Below are positions 17,535 to 27,600 of a stretch of 64,000 bases of DNA, one piece after another. The notes beneath the pieces are model-generated. The model worked only from the letters and a program-made list of their open reading frames with translations. It was not told the origin of the DNA and did not search any database. Origin of the DNA: Kribbella sp. NBC_00382 (GTDB lineage: Bacteria; Actinomycetota; Actinomycetes; Propionibacteriales; Kribbellaceae). The stretch is from the NCBI RefSeq assembly GCF_036067295.1, contig NZ_CP107954.1, positions 2,914,001-2,978,000 of the forward strand. Direction: 5' to 3'. The translations under genes were made by a program, and so were the position numbers. Each line of letters opens with the position of its first letter. Position 1 is the stretch's first letter.

Positions 17535-17975
17535 TCAGAGCTGAGCCGCGGCGACCCCGAGCGCGAAGGCGGTACCGGCGAGGCCGAGCATGAGAGTGGC
17601 GAGCGTGATCAGTTGGCGTTGGAGGGCTGGGCGCTCGGCGGCTGTGGCGAAGATTCGGCGTGGCCAGTGGTGCCAGGAGACGTAGTAGAAGATGCCCGTT
17701 GCGATGAGCAGCAGGACAGCCTTGAGCGCGTGGATCCACCAGTGCTGGTGATCCAGCAGCAGAAGGATTACGCCGGTCAAGGCGATCACGCCGATCAGCG
17801 CCAGCACCTTGTAACGGTTGCCTGAGGCAATGACCGCGGTGAGGTGCTCACGCTCTTCCTCGCGGGACCCGAAGTACTTCTTCAACTTCGGCTGCACCAC
17901 GAACAGCGAGTAAGCCATCCCACCGACCCAGGCAGCGGCCAGGCCGGCATGAATGATGGCGATCAGAGCGGTCAC
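17535..17975 (-). CDS. CopD-like four-TM membrane protein
   Basis: Membrane protein of 146 residues with four TM helices (LIAIIHAGLAAAWVGGMAYSLFVV; VLALIGVIALTGVILLLLD; HALKAVLLLIATGIFYYVSWHHWP; LITLATLMLGLAGTAFALGVAAA). The pattern of HAGLAAAWVGG and WIHALKAVLLL with conserved His is like the CopD/cytochrome-b-like membrane family; this is a weak match. The GTG at 17975 is preferred over an upstream start because it opens directly into the first TM helix. Confidence 0.6.
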   Translation of the reverse strand: MTALIAIIHAGLAAAWVGGMAYSLFVVQPKLKKYFGSREEEREHLTAVIASGNRYKVLALIGVIALTGVILLLLDHQHWWIHALKAVLLLIATGIFYYVSWHHWPRRIFATAAERPALQRQLITLATLMLGLAGTAFALGVAAAQL

Positions 17976-18014
17976 GCGCCGATCTTGCCACGGCCGTCGG
18001 ACCACACAGGGTCG

Positions 18015-18269
18015 TCAGCGGCGGTTGCGGGGGTGGTTCTTGCCCATGCGTTCGTTGCCGCGTTTGTAGTTGCCGGTCCAGCGGGCCATCACTTCCTGCG
18101 GGTCGTCGTCGACCTCCGCCAGGAATTCGGCGGCTCGGGCAGCCCGCAGTACGGTGGCGGGCTTGCCGTGGTGGGTGATGCGGACAGTCCCGTCGGAACG
18201 CTGCTCGTAGTCGAATCCGTTGGGTGCCGGCACAGCGCCATTCCAGCAGCGCCGGGGGCGAGGCGGCAA
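18015..18269 (-). CDS. Conserved actinobacterial small protein
   Basis: An 84-residue basic protein: MPPRPRRCWNGAVPAPNGFDYEQRSDGTVRITHHGKPATVLR, then RAAEFLAEVDDDPQEVMARWTGNYKRGNERMGKNHPRNRR. I recall the same pattern (NG..PAPNG..Y..R.DG.VRI.HHG..ATVLRG..A..FL) from uncharacterised streptomycete proteins; function unknown. Soluble, with a strongly basic tail that could bind nucleic acid. It lies just beyond the acs terminator. Confidence 0.65.
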   Translation of the reverse strand: MPPRPRRCWNGAVPAPNGFDYEQRSDGTVRITHHGKPATVLRAARAAEFLAEVDDDPQEVMARWTGNYKRGNERMGKNHPRNRR

Positions 18270-18278
18270 CCGGATAAA

Positions 18279-18319
18279 ACAACAGCCTGTACGCCGGACC
18301 TCGGCGTACAGGCTGTTGT
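18279..18319 (-). terminator. Intrinsic terminator of acs
   Basis: Perfect 18-bp stem, ACAACAGCCTGTACGCCG (18279-18296) and its complement (18302-18319), with a 5-nt loop. In the leftward acs transcript the stem is followed directly by GTTTTATCC, a short U-run, making this one of the few classical intrinsic terminators in the window. Confidence 0.9.
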
Positions 18320-18330
18320 CGGAGAGAAGG

Positions 18331-20310
<1,980 letters not shown>

Positions 20311-20521
20311 GTCGCGGACTCCTCATTGAGAGCTGCAAGTCTTCAGCGCGAAACTGCGCGCTACTGCACCTTTCTACCAACGCCGGACCACTCGCGGTAC
20401 TGGTGCCTCGCCCAGCCGCCCCCGATCTGCGCCGAACGGGCCGCAAACACGGCGACCGGTCGGGAACCGGATCGGGGCCGGGCGCATCTGACGTGATGTG
20501 CCGATCGATGGAGGAGTCGCG

Positions 20522-20659
20522 ATGTCGCAGCAGGGTGAACTGACGGCTGAGGCCCCGAAGCGCCGCTTGTCCCGGGCGGCGCGTCGTCGGGTGCACGCCC
20601 GGGAGCGCCGCGTACGGCGTACCCAGGCCTCTGCTCGTGCCCTGCTACCGGTCCGCTAG
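20522..20659 (+). CDS. Small arginine-rich protein (45 aa)
   Basis: Short frame beginning at an ATG that is preceded by a strong GGAGGAG ribosome binding site six bases upstream (about 20509-20515). It encodes 45 residues: an acidic/neutral start MSQQGELTAEAPKRRL, then a basic segment with 11 arginines (SRAARRRVHARERRVRRTQ) and a hydrophobic end ALLPVR. Divergent from acs across about 210 bp. Its last 15 bases overlap the 3' end of the convergent marR gene. No homologue recalled; it could bind RNA or DNA. Too short for most gene callers. Confidence 0.5.
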   Translation: MSQQGELTAEAPKRRLSRAARRRVHARERRVRRTQASARALLPVR

Positions 20660-21106
20660 CCCCTGGTGGTGAGTGAGGACCTTGGCCAGCAGGGCAGCGA
20701 GCTGGCCCCGCTCTGAGGGGGAGAGCGGGGCGAACAGCTCGTCCTGAGCGGCCCGGACCAGCGTTTCGAGCCGTTCACGCTGCTCTTCGCCGGTGGGGGT
20801 CAAGGTGATGATGTTGCGCCGGCCGTCGGCGGGGTCGGGGGACCGTACGACGAATCCGAGGTCGGCCAGCTCGTTGATCGCGGCCACCACGTCACTGCGG
20901 TCGATCCCGGTACGCCGTCCGAGCGACGCCTGACTGGCCGGCCCGTACTCGGACAGCGTCGCGAGCAGCCGGTAGTGGTACCCGCGCGCGTTCCCCGCGG
21001 CGAAGGTCTCGCCGATGATCCGCTGCGCATGCATCGCACTCTGCGTGAGCAACCAGCTGGGCATGCCCGCGAGCTCACTCGGTCCTGCTTCCGCACCGGT
21101 CGCCAC
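20645..21106 (-). CDS. MarR-family regulator
   Basis: A 153-residue dimeric winged-helix regulator: YHYRLLATLSEYGPASQASLGRRTGIDRSDVVAAINELADLGFVVRSPDPADGRRNIITLTPTGEEQ, including the wing DPxDGRR, with flanking dimerisation helices. GTG start at 21106. Divergent from a second MarR gene; two operator-like inverted repeats lie between them. Ligand and target unknown. Confidence 0.88.
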   Translation of the reverse strand: MATGAEAGPSELAGMPSWLLTQSAMHAQRIIGETFAAGNARGYHYRLLATLSEYGPASQASLGRRTGIDRSDVVAAINELADLGFVVRSPDPADGRRNIITLTPTGEEQRERLETLVRAAQDELFAPLSPSERGQLAALLAKVLTHHQGLADR

Positions 21107-21121
21107 AGCCGGAGTCTATTC

Positions 21122-21165
21122 CGTTGGGTTCACCAACGAGCAGGATCTTTTGCAGGTTGATGCAA
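21122..21165. promoter_or_regulatory. Two inverted repeats between divergent marR genes
   Basis: First: CGTTGG-N5-CCAACG (21122-21127 / 21133-21138). Second: TTGCA-N6-TGCAA (21150-21154 / 21161-21165), which fits MarR operator geometry well. Both lie in the 128-bp gap between the two divergent marR genes, one nearer each gene, so each regulator may have its own site or cross-control the other. Confidence 0.55.
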
Positions 21166-21234
21166 TTGGCCGCCGAGAGCCACCGTCTGAGCCGGAAGCC
21201 GTGTCACGATCGGGAGATGGGGGAGGTGGTCGCG

Positions 21235-21651
21235 ATGGAGGAAGACACGCTGCGGTTGCTCGTCGGCATGCACCGGGTCGTGCGGCATCTGCGCCGGACG
21301 GGTGAGAGCCGGATGCTGCATCCGACGCAATTCATCGCGCTGCGGCTGATCGGGGACGAACAGCCGATCCGGATCGGCGAGATCGCGGCCCGGGTGCCGT
21401 GTTCGCAACCGACCGCGACGACGACCGTCGCCGGGCTCGAGGCGGCTGGGCTGGCTCGCCGGCAGCCCGACGTACTGGACGGTCGCGCGACTGCCGTCGT
21501 ACTGACCCCGCGCGGCGACGACATTGTGAAGGCGGCCGGCCAGCACGCGGTCGACGATCTCACCAAGCTGCTCGACCGCCTGTCGGACGACGATCGAGCG
21601 CTGGTGCTCTCGGCCGGCGCCGTGCTCTCCCAGATGGCCGACGACCTCTGA
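21235..21651 (+). CDS. MarR-family regulator, second copy
   Basis: A 138-residue MarR protein, not closely similar to its divergent neighbour: LHPTQFIALRLIGDEQPIRIGEIAARVPCSQPTATTTVAGLEAAGLARRQPDVLDGRATAVVLTPRGDDIV. ATG 21235 is preferred since GGGAGG precedes it by nine bases; ATG 21217 is possible. A Cys in the recognition-helix region (VPCSQP) could be redox sensitive; this is speculation. The stop is immediately followed by the stop of the convergent beta-propeller gene (no gap). Confidence 0.85.
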   Translation: MEEDTLRLLVGMHRVVRHLRRTGESRMLHPTQFIALRLIGDEQPIRIGEIAARVPCSQPTATTTVAGLEAAGLARRQPDVLDGRATAVVLTPRGDDIVKAAGQHAVDDLTKLLDRLSDDDRALVLSAGAVLSQMADDL

Positions 21652-22623
21652 CTAGTTGAGTCCGGGCACGACGGACACCGTGTACGGCGGGATGCCGGGC
21701 GCAGCGTCGAGCTGGCTGTTCACCCAGAGCAGGCGATGACCGTCCCGGGCGATCGTGGTCGGCGTCGCATTGGTTGCTCCGGGCATCGAATCCGCGAGCA
21801 CCTGGGCCTTGGTCCAGTCGCGGTTGAGAAGGGCGAGCCTGGTGACGTACTTGCCGCCGCCCGCGTTGTAGACGGCGTACAGGCGATGGCCTTCGAGCAG
21901 GTAGCCGTCGCCGGAGAGGATGCCGTTCGCGCCTGTGATCTCCAGGGTGGTAACGGCTTTGGTGCGCAGGTTGATGCTGTACGTGACGTCCTGGCCCTGC
22001 TCGCCGACCAGCAGGGTGTGGCCGTCGGTGACGATGCCGTTGAGGAAGTACGGGGTCGGCTGGATCTTGTCGCGGGTCAGCCAGGGCTTGAGGCGGCCGA
22101 GACCGTCTTTGGTGAGGGTGGCGCGCCAGATCTGGTTGTGCGCCGAGTCGGTGACGTAGACGGCGTCTTGAGTGAAGGTGAAGTCGTTGAGGAACGAGCC
22201 CTCCGCGGCGGGGCGGATCGCGAGTAGGCGGCCGCGGTTGTCGTACATGTAGAGCTTCGAGGTGCTGGCGCCGGCGACGAGGACGCGCCCCCAGTGGTCT
22301 ACGTGGACGCCGGTGGCCGTCGTACGGCCGTCGCTGCCGGCGGGGAGGAACGGCTTGAGGTTCGGGTTGCGGACGGTACCGCGGTAGACGGCACCGCTGC
22401 CGACGCTGGTGACGTAGATGGTCCCGTCGCGGGTCACCTCGATGCCTTCCGGGGTATCGCCCGGCGTGGTCGAGACGACGTACGTCTCCGGGCGCTGGTG
22501 GTGCACCTGGTGCTGAGCCGGGTGCTCTTGGTGAGCCGGGTGGGCCTGGGCGAGGGGCTGGACGCCGGCGGCGAACAACGGAGCGGTCAGCAGGACGGTG
22601 GTGGCGGTGCGTCTGCGAATCAT
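21652..22623 (-). CDS. Secreted SMP-30/NHL-like beta-propeller protein
   Basis: An exported 323-residue protein. Signal peptide MIRRRTATTVLLTAPLFAAGVQPLAQA is followed by a His-rich stretch (HPAHQEHPAQHQVHHQRPE) that might bind metal. The rest shows propeller blades of the SMP-30/gluconolactonase kind: PEGIEVTRDGTIYVTSVGSGAVYRG, GVHVDHWGRVLVAGASTSKLYMYD, FLNDFTFTQDAVYVTDSAHNQIWR. Function unknown; could be a lactonase or a binding scaffold. The nearby winged-helix gene is divergent across 101 bp. Confidence 0.8.
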   Translation of the reverse strand: MIRRRTATTVLLTAPLFAAGVQPLAQAHPAHQEHPAQHQVHHQRPETYVVSTTPGDTPEGIEVTRDGTIYVTSVGSGAVYRGTVRNPNLKPFLPAGSDGRTTATGVHVDHWGRVLVAGASTSKLYMYDNRGRLLAIRPAAEGSFLNDFTFTQDAVYVTDSAHNQIWRATLTKDGLGRLKPWLTRDKIQPTPYFLNGIVTDGHTLLVGEQGQDVTYSINLRTKAVTTLEITGANGILSGDGYLLEGHRLYAVYNAGGGKYVTRLALLNRDWTKAQVLADSMPGATNATPTTIARDGHRLLWVNSQLDAAPGIPPYTVSVVPGLN

Positions 22624-22724
22624 GCCGCCAGCGTGATCTCCGGGGCGCGCCTGGCTCGACCGGTTTCGGGCAGGACCGAAGGCCGTATCGCGGTTGGCCC
22701 TTTCATAGGCACAATCGGAGAATG

Positions 22725-23717
22725 ATGCGGCTCCATTTCAGTCCGGCGGACTTGGCTCGGGTGACGTTCCCAGCCGAGCCTGAGCCGCTCTGGGAGGCTG
22801 CTTTGGCCGCGCGCGCACTCGGCGAGCGACCCATGCCACCGGCCGGACGACGCTGGCGACGGGAGGCGGCGCCGCTGCTCCGCCCGTCGATGCGCCCACT
22901 CTTCAAACTGGTCAGCCCGACTGGGCGCGTCCCCGACTTCCTCACTCCCGAAGTACCGGCGCCCGGCCTGGAGCCTGCCCTGGAAATCCTGATGGACACG
23001 CCCGCCGATGTCGTCCAGGACCAGCTCGGCCCGTATCTCCCGCCCGAGGTCGACGTCTTCATGAAGGGCTTGCTGGCTGGCACCGCCGAGTCGCGACGGG
23101 CTCTCGGCAAGGCGGTCCGCGAGTTTCACGACGACGTACTGGTCCCATCCGGCGTAGAGCTGGAACGCCGCTACGGCGCGGACCTAGCTCTCCGCTCCCG
23201 AGCCCTGCTACAGGGTGGAGTCGAAGGCTTGCTCACCACCCTCCACCCCGACATCGAGTGGACCGCCCCCATCCTCACCGCCCACGGCATGGGGCCCGGC
23301 CCCACCTTCGACATCTACCTCGAAGGCCGCGGCCTGGAGCTCTACCCGTCCTCTCTGACCTCAGAGGCGTTGGCCCTGGACGTCCCCGGCCGCCGCCCAG
23401 TCCTGATCTACCCCACCGTCGACCTCCCCCTGGCCGACGACCTAGACGTAGACGCCCTGGCCGACCTCCTGGGCCGCACCCGAGCCCTGGTCCTCCGCGC
23501 CCTAACCACCAGCGCCACCACCACCCAGTTAGCCCGCCGCACCGGCATCTCCCTAGCCTCAGCCAGCGAACACGCCCGCGTACTACGCAACGCCGGCCTA
23601 CTAACCACCCACCGAACAGCCGGCACAGCCCACCACTCCCTAACCCAAACGGCCCACCGCCTACTGACCGGCGAACTCCACAGGCCGGGACTTCTGGACA
23701 CGGGGTCGGGCGCGTAG
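22725..23717 (+). CDS. ArsR-like winged-helix regulator with long N-domain
   Basis: A 330-residue protein whose C-terminal 70 residues form an ArsR-type winged helix (LVLRALTTSATTTQLARRTGISLASASEHARVLRNAGLLTTHRTAGTAHHSLTQTAHRLL). The N-terminal 250 residues (MRLHFSPADLARVTFPAEPEPLWEAALAARAL ...) form an uncharacterised domain seen in actinobacterial DUF5937/ArsR-like proteins. ATG 22725 has GGAG four bases upstream; ATG 22722 is adjacent. Effector and target unknown; the divergent secreted propeller gene is one candidate. Confidence 0.8.
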   Translation: MRLHFSPADLARVTFPAEPEPLWEAALAARALGERPMPPAGRRWRREAAPLLRPSMRPLFKLVSPTGRVPDFLTPEVPAPGLEPALEILMDTPADVVQDQLGPYLPPEVDVFMKGLLAGTAESRRALGKAVREFHDDVLVPSGVELERRYGADLALRSRALLQGGVEGLLTTLHPDIEWTAPILTAHGMGPGPTFDIYLEGRGLELYPSSLTSEALALDVPGRRPVLIYPTVDLPLADDLDVDALADLLGRTRALVLRALTTSATTTQLARRTGISLASASEHARVLRNAGLLTTHRTAGTAHHSLTQTAHRLLTGELHRPGLLDTGSGA

Positions 23718-23784
23718 GGGTGCTGTGGTTGCGTGGTGCTGTGCCTAAGGGACTATGGTGCGCGGTCTCCGCTGCGGGAGTGTC

Positions 23785-23870
23785 CTGGTCGAGACAGCGT
23801 GCGTCAAGAGCGCTTCGCGTCCCTTCGGGATCGAACAAGTTCGACTCTTGACCCACACTGTCTCGACCAG
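23785..23870. other. Long multi-branched hairpin element
   Basis: Two 26-nt arms (23785-23810 and 23845-23870) pair with only two mismatches; the outer 13 bp (CTGGTCGAGACAG) and the inner GTCAAGAG are perfect. The 34-nt interior holds three small hairpins: GCG-CTT-CGC, TCCC-TTC-GGGA and TCGAAC-AA-GTTCGA. It looks like a structured RNA, a REP/MITE-like palindromic repeat, or a strong bidirectional terminator after the ArsR-like gene, which ends 68 bp upstream. Confidence 0.6.
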
Positions 23871-23930
23871 AGAAAGACGCAGCTACGCGGATCCCGCGGA
23901 GGAGTCTGAGCCAATGGAGCACCTTGGCTA

Positions 23931-23992
23931 GGCGGCTCGTGTTGCGGGGTGCCGATCGCAAGGCGGGTCGTGTTGCGGGGTGACGATGGCAA
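23931..23992. repeat. 31-bp tandem duplication
   Basis: Two adjacent 31-bp units (23931-23961 and 23962-23992) that differ at three positions; each contains TCGTGTTGCGGGGTG. A shortened third unit (GGCGGGGCGGTTTGCGGGG) follows. Not part of any gene. Confidence 0.7.
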
Positions 23993-24253
23993 GGCGGGGC
24001 GGTTTGCGGGGGGAGGGTCGATGGGCCGGCGGGATTTGGTTGCTGAGGGCAACGGAGCGGATCGCCAGGCACACCAAACCTGGTCGGCAAGCGATTACCT
24101 CGGCGTGTCGGGGCTGTTCGTGGGGGTTGTGTATGCGTGGCGGTCCGGGCGGTCCACTTCGTCGCGGCGCGACAGGTGTGTTGGTCTGGATGCTGCTGTC
24201 GCGCGGCGACGGATCGGCCAGCGATGGCCTCATCCGGGCTGATCGGGGGTCGG

Positions 24254-24313
24254 CTGGCGGGTTTTTGTGCCGATGGCGTGAAGCTTGACGCCATCGAGAG
24301 GAAAACCCGCCAG
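24254..24313. other. Two-part hairpin element
   Basis: Outer arms CTGGCGGGTTTT (24254-24265) and AAAACCCGCCAG (24302-24313) enclose an inner stem CGATGGCGT / ACGCCATCG (24271-24279 / 24288-24296) with loop GAAGCTTG. Six- and five-base internal loops separate the stems. Rho-independent-terminator-like in both directions, yet no gene ends nearby, so it may be a small RNA or a mobile palindromic repeat. Confidence 0.55.
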
Positions 24314-24608
24314 TGGCCGGGCGAACCGGTGCACCGGACCCGCCTTGCGCCGAACAACCCGTTAGCGGCCGACCCGTTGGTGGCCTACCCGTCGGGGCTG
24401 GCTGTGCTCGTCCGGGGCCGGGTGACGGGTGTGCCGGGGATTGGGGGGAATCTGTCATTTGAGGCCGGTCTTGTCAGCGGCTCCGGGATACCCAGCACCA
24501 CGACCAGGACACTTTCGCAGCCCGGCGACGCGATCCACAGTCCCTCACCACACGCCAACCCCGAATCACGAGAATCCTTGCCAATAGCAACTACTCATCC
24601 CCGAACAA

Positions 24609-24647
24609 GCCGGCCCGCCGGGAGGTTGGGACTCCTGGCGGGCCGGC
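24609..24647 (-). terminator. Terminator of the beta-helix protein gene
   Basis: A 16-bp GC-rich stem with one G-T pair (24609-24624 and 24632-24647; GCCGGCCCGCC core) and a 7-nt loop, 10 bp past the stop of the leftward gene. CTTGTTC follows the stem on the transcript. Confidence 0.75.
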
Positions 24648-24656
24648 GTGTGAGGG

Positions 24657-27600
24657 TTAGTTGCGGGTGATGGTGAAGGTTGTGGTGGTGTTGCGGATGT
24701 CTACTGCGTTGTTGGACAAGGTGAGGTTGTTGAAGGTGACGTTGCCGACGGCTGGGCCCTGGCCTGGTTCTGGGAGTTCGTTGGCCCAGATGCCGAAGCC
24801 GGACTTGGCGTCGAACGCGTCGCCGGACTTGCGGGCGCCGGAGATGTTGATGTTGGTCAGGATGGTGTCGGCGACCGGGAACTGGGGTTGCCCGCCGACG
24901 TAGTTCGTCTGGAACATGATCCCGCTGTAGGTGGGATCGACGATGTCCACGTCACTGACCCGGATGCCCTGGAAGACCTTCGAGGCCGAGAAGATCCAGA
25001 TTCCCGGGAAGGTCTGCGCTCCCCAGAAATGGCCGCCGGATCTGACCACCGAGATGTTCTGCCACACCGTCGGCGGGGTGGCGCCGAAGCCGTTCATCGG
25101 GATGCCGAAGTCGAGCGAGCTGATCGTGATCCCGGAGTACACCAGCATGTCCGCGACGTACAGGTTGCGGAAGATGTTGTTGGTGCCGCCGTAGACCGCG
25201 AAGCCGGCCGCCCGCCAGGTCAGCGTCGCCGAGAGGTTCTCGAAAACGTTGTCCCGGACCTCGCCCCCGCCGCCGTCGACGGCGTTGAAGAGCGCGAAGC
25301 TGTCGTCACCGGTACTGCGGGCATCGTTGTTGCTGACCAGGTTGCCGGCCGAGCCGTTGGTCATGTTGATGCCGTCGGCGAAGGTGTCCCGGATCCGCGA
25401 GTTCTTGATCGTGGAGTTGTCGGTGTTCGCACCCCAGTACAGGCACATCTGGTGCTCGATCCAGATGTTGTCGATGGTCATGTTCGAGGTGCCGCTGAAG
25501 TTGAACACCTTGCCCGGACCGTCGTTGCGCTGGTCGTAGTTGCCGAAGTACGAGAACCCGCTGAACGTCGACCCGTTCGCCGACGAGGCCGCGTCGAACC
25601 CGACGTCGGTGTTGGTCTGGCCGGTCGGCGCGATGAACCGGGTGAACCAGGGACCGGCGCCGACGACCTTGATCGCCCGGCTGTTCACGGTGAACTTGCC
25701 CGAGGTCTGGTAGTCACCGGCCGGCAGGTAGACACCGAGCGAGGTCGAGCTCTGCTGAGCCGTGTTGAGCGCGTTCTGCACGTCCTGCTGGGTGAATCCG
25801 GCCGGTACGACGTATCCGCTACCCGGGTTGGCGATCGGCGATACCTGCTCGGTGTCGATGAAGTCGATCGCGTACGTGGTGGTGTTGGCCGGATCCTTCT
25901 GCAGCTTGATCTTCGTACCGGCCGGGAAGGTCCCGTCCAGCATGATGTTCGCCTCGTCGTAGATGTGCCGGGCGGGTCCTGCGCCAGGCGAGTTGCCCGG
26001 GCCGGCCTCCGCGCCGTACAGCCACGCGTACTTCGAGGTCAGCGGGAGCGCCTTGTGGAAGGTGCCGTTGACGTAGACGTTGATACTCGAGTTGATCCCG
26101 CCACCACCGGCCGAGTCCGGGATGGAGAACCGGGTGACGAGCGTGTTCGTGCTCGCCTTGGTGGTGAACTCGACGAACGCGCCGTTCGAGTTCAGCGTGA
26201 CCGCCTTGCGGCCGGACGCCTCACCGGCGAGGTCGCCGATGGTGCGGTTCGGGCCGACCACGACCGCACCACCACCGGTCGAGGCGTCCTCGGCCTCCAG
26301 GTGGTCGTACGGCATGTTCGCGCCGCGGCCCACGAAGAACGGCCGCACGCTGGTGTTGTTGGTGCGCTTGACGGGCAGCTCGTTCGCGTCGTCGGCGAGC
26401 ACTACGCGGACGGAGTACCGGCCGTTGGCCGCTGTCCAGTTGCCCATGTTGATCGACGGTGTCGTGGCTCCGGCTGCAATCGCACCGGAGTACGAGCCGG
26501 TGAAGGTCTGTACGACGGTACTTCCGCTCAGCAGCGTCAAGGTGATGCCGTGAGCGCCCGCCGCCGAGGCGATGGTGCCCTGGTTCTTGATCGCGACCGA
26601 GAACGTCACGGTGTTGCCGGCCGCCGGGTTGCCCGGGCTCCAGCTCACCGTGGAGGCGATCAGGTCGGAGCTTGCGACCGGGGTGACGACCAACGGGCTC
26701 GCGCTGTTGCCGGTGTTGTTGGCGTCGTTCTGCTCGATGATCGTGTTCGACTCGTCCACCTTTCCGCTCAGCGGGTAGCTGCCGGCGTCACGTGCGCCGA
26801 TCGCTGCTGTGACGGTGACGGATGCTCCGGCGGCGATGGCGCCGACGGCAGCGGTGCCGACCTTCGTCGTACCGAGGTAGAAGTTGAGGTCCGTCGCCGC
26901 TGAGGCCGCCGTGCCGGTGTTGTTGACCCGGGCGGACAACGTGATCGCGTCGGTCTCGACCGGTGCGGCCGGGGTCCAGGTCACGTTGGAGACGGTGAGG
27001 TCCGGGTTCGGGGCCGGTACGCCCATCACCTGGAACTCGGCGACCTGACCGGCCGGGGCGCCGGTGTTGGCGGTGAAGTTCAGCCGGACGTCGGCGATCC
27101 GCGCGCTCACCGGGATCGTGACGGTGTTGCCGGACGACGGGCTGAAGTTGTACGACGCGGAGCCGACGATCGTGGTGAAGCCGGACGCGCTCTGCTCGCG
27201 GCCGAGGATCGAGAACGTCTGGGTGCGGTTGCCCCAGGCGCTGTCCGGGTTGAGCCGGATCACGATCGAGCTGATGTCAGCGTTCGACCCGAGCTGGGTG
27301 GTCAGCGTGGCCGGGTTGGCGTTGCCTTCCCAGTAGGTCTGCACGTTGTCGTCGTTCGCGTTGGTCGCGACGAAGGTGAAGACCGAGCCGGACGCGGTGA
27401 TCGGCTTGCCGAGCGCGAGGTTGGTACCGGGCCCGGTACTGCCGCCACGGGTGACCGTGTTGCTGTTCGGCGATTGGTTGCCGACGGCATCCTTCGCTCG
27501 GACGAAGTAGCTGACCGAGGCGCTGGCCGGCTGGGTGTCGGTGTAGGTCAGCACGTTGCCGGCCACGCTGGTCCGCAGCGCGCCATTGGCGTACAGGTCG

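Larger units (their letters stand above)
23718..24656. other. Gene-free region with structured elements
   Basis: No convincing gene in 939 bp. Frames here are low-complexity shadows rich in Pro/Arg/Gly. What can be seen: a long multi-branched hairpin (23785-23870), a 31-bp tandem duplication (23931-23992), a second two-part hairpin (24254-24313) and the terminator of the next gene (24609-24647). No tRNA, transposase or attachment duplication was found. Confidence 0.7.

Noticed and set aside
23785..23870. tRNA gene suggested by the GTTCGACT T-loop-like sequence
   Set aside because: The enclosed sequence between potential acceptor arms is only about 58 nt, lacks D-arm and anticodon arm, and the stems extend far beyond 7 bp.
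23275..24357. 360-codon minus-strand frame over the regulator end and the gene-free region
   Set aside because: Covers two hairpins and is antisense to a credible regulator; Arg/Gly/Pro low complexity.
24888..26903. 671-codon frame opposite the beta-helix protein
   Set aside because: Antisense shadow; the minus-strand frame has signal peptide and coherent domains.
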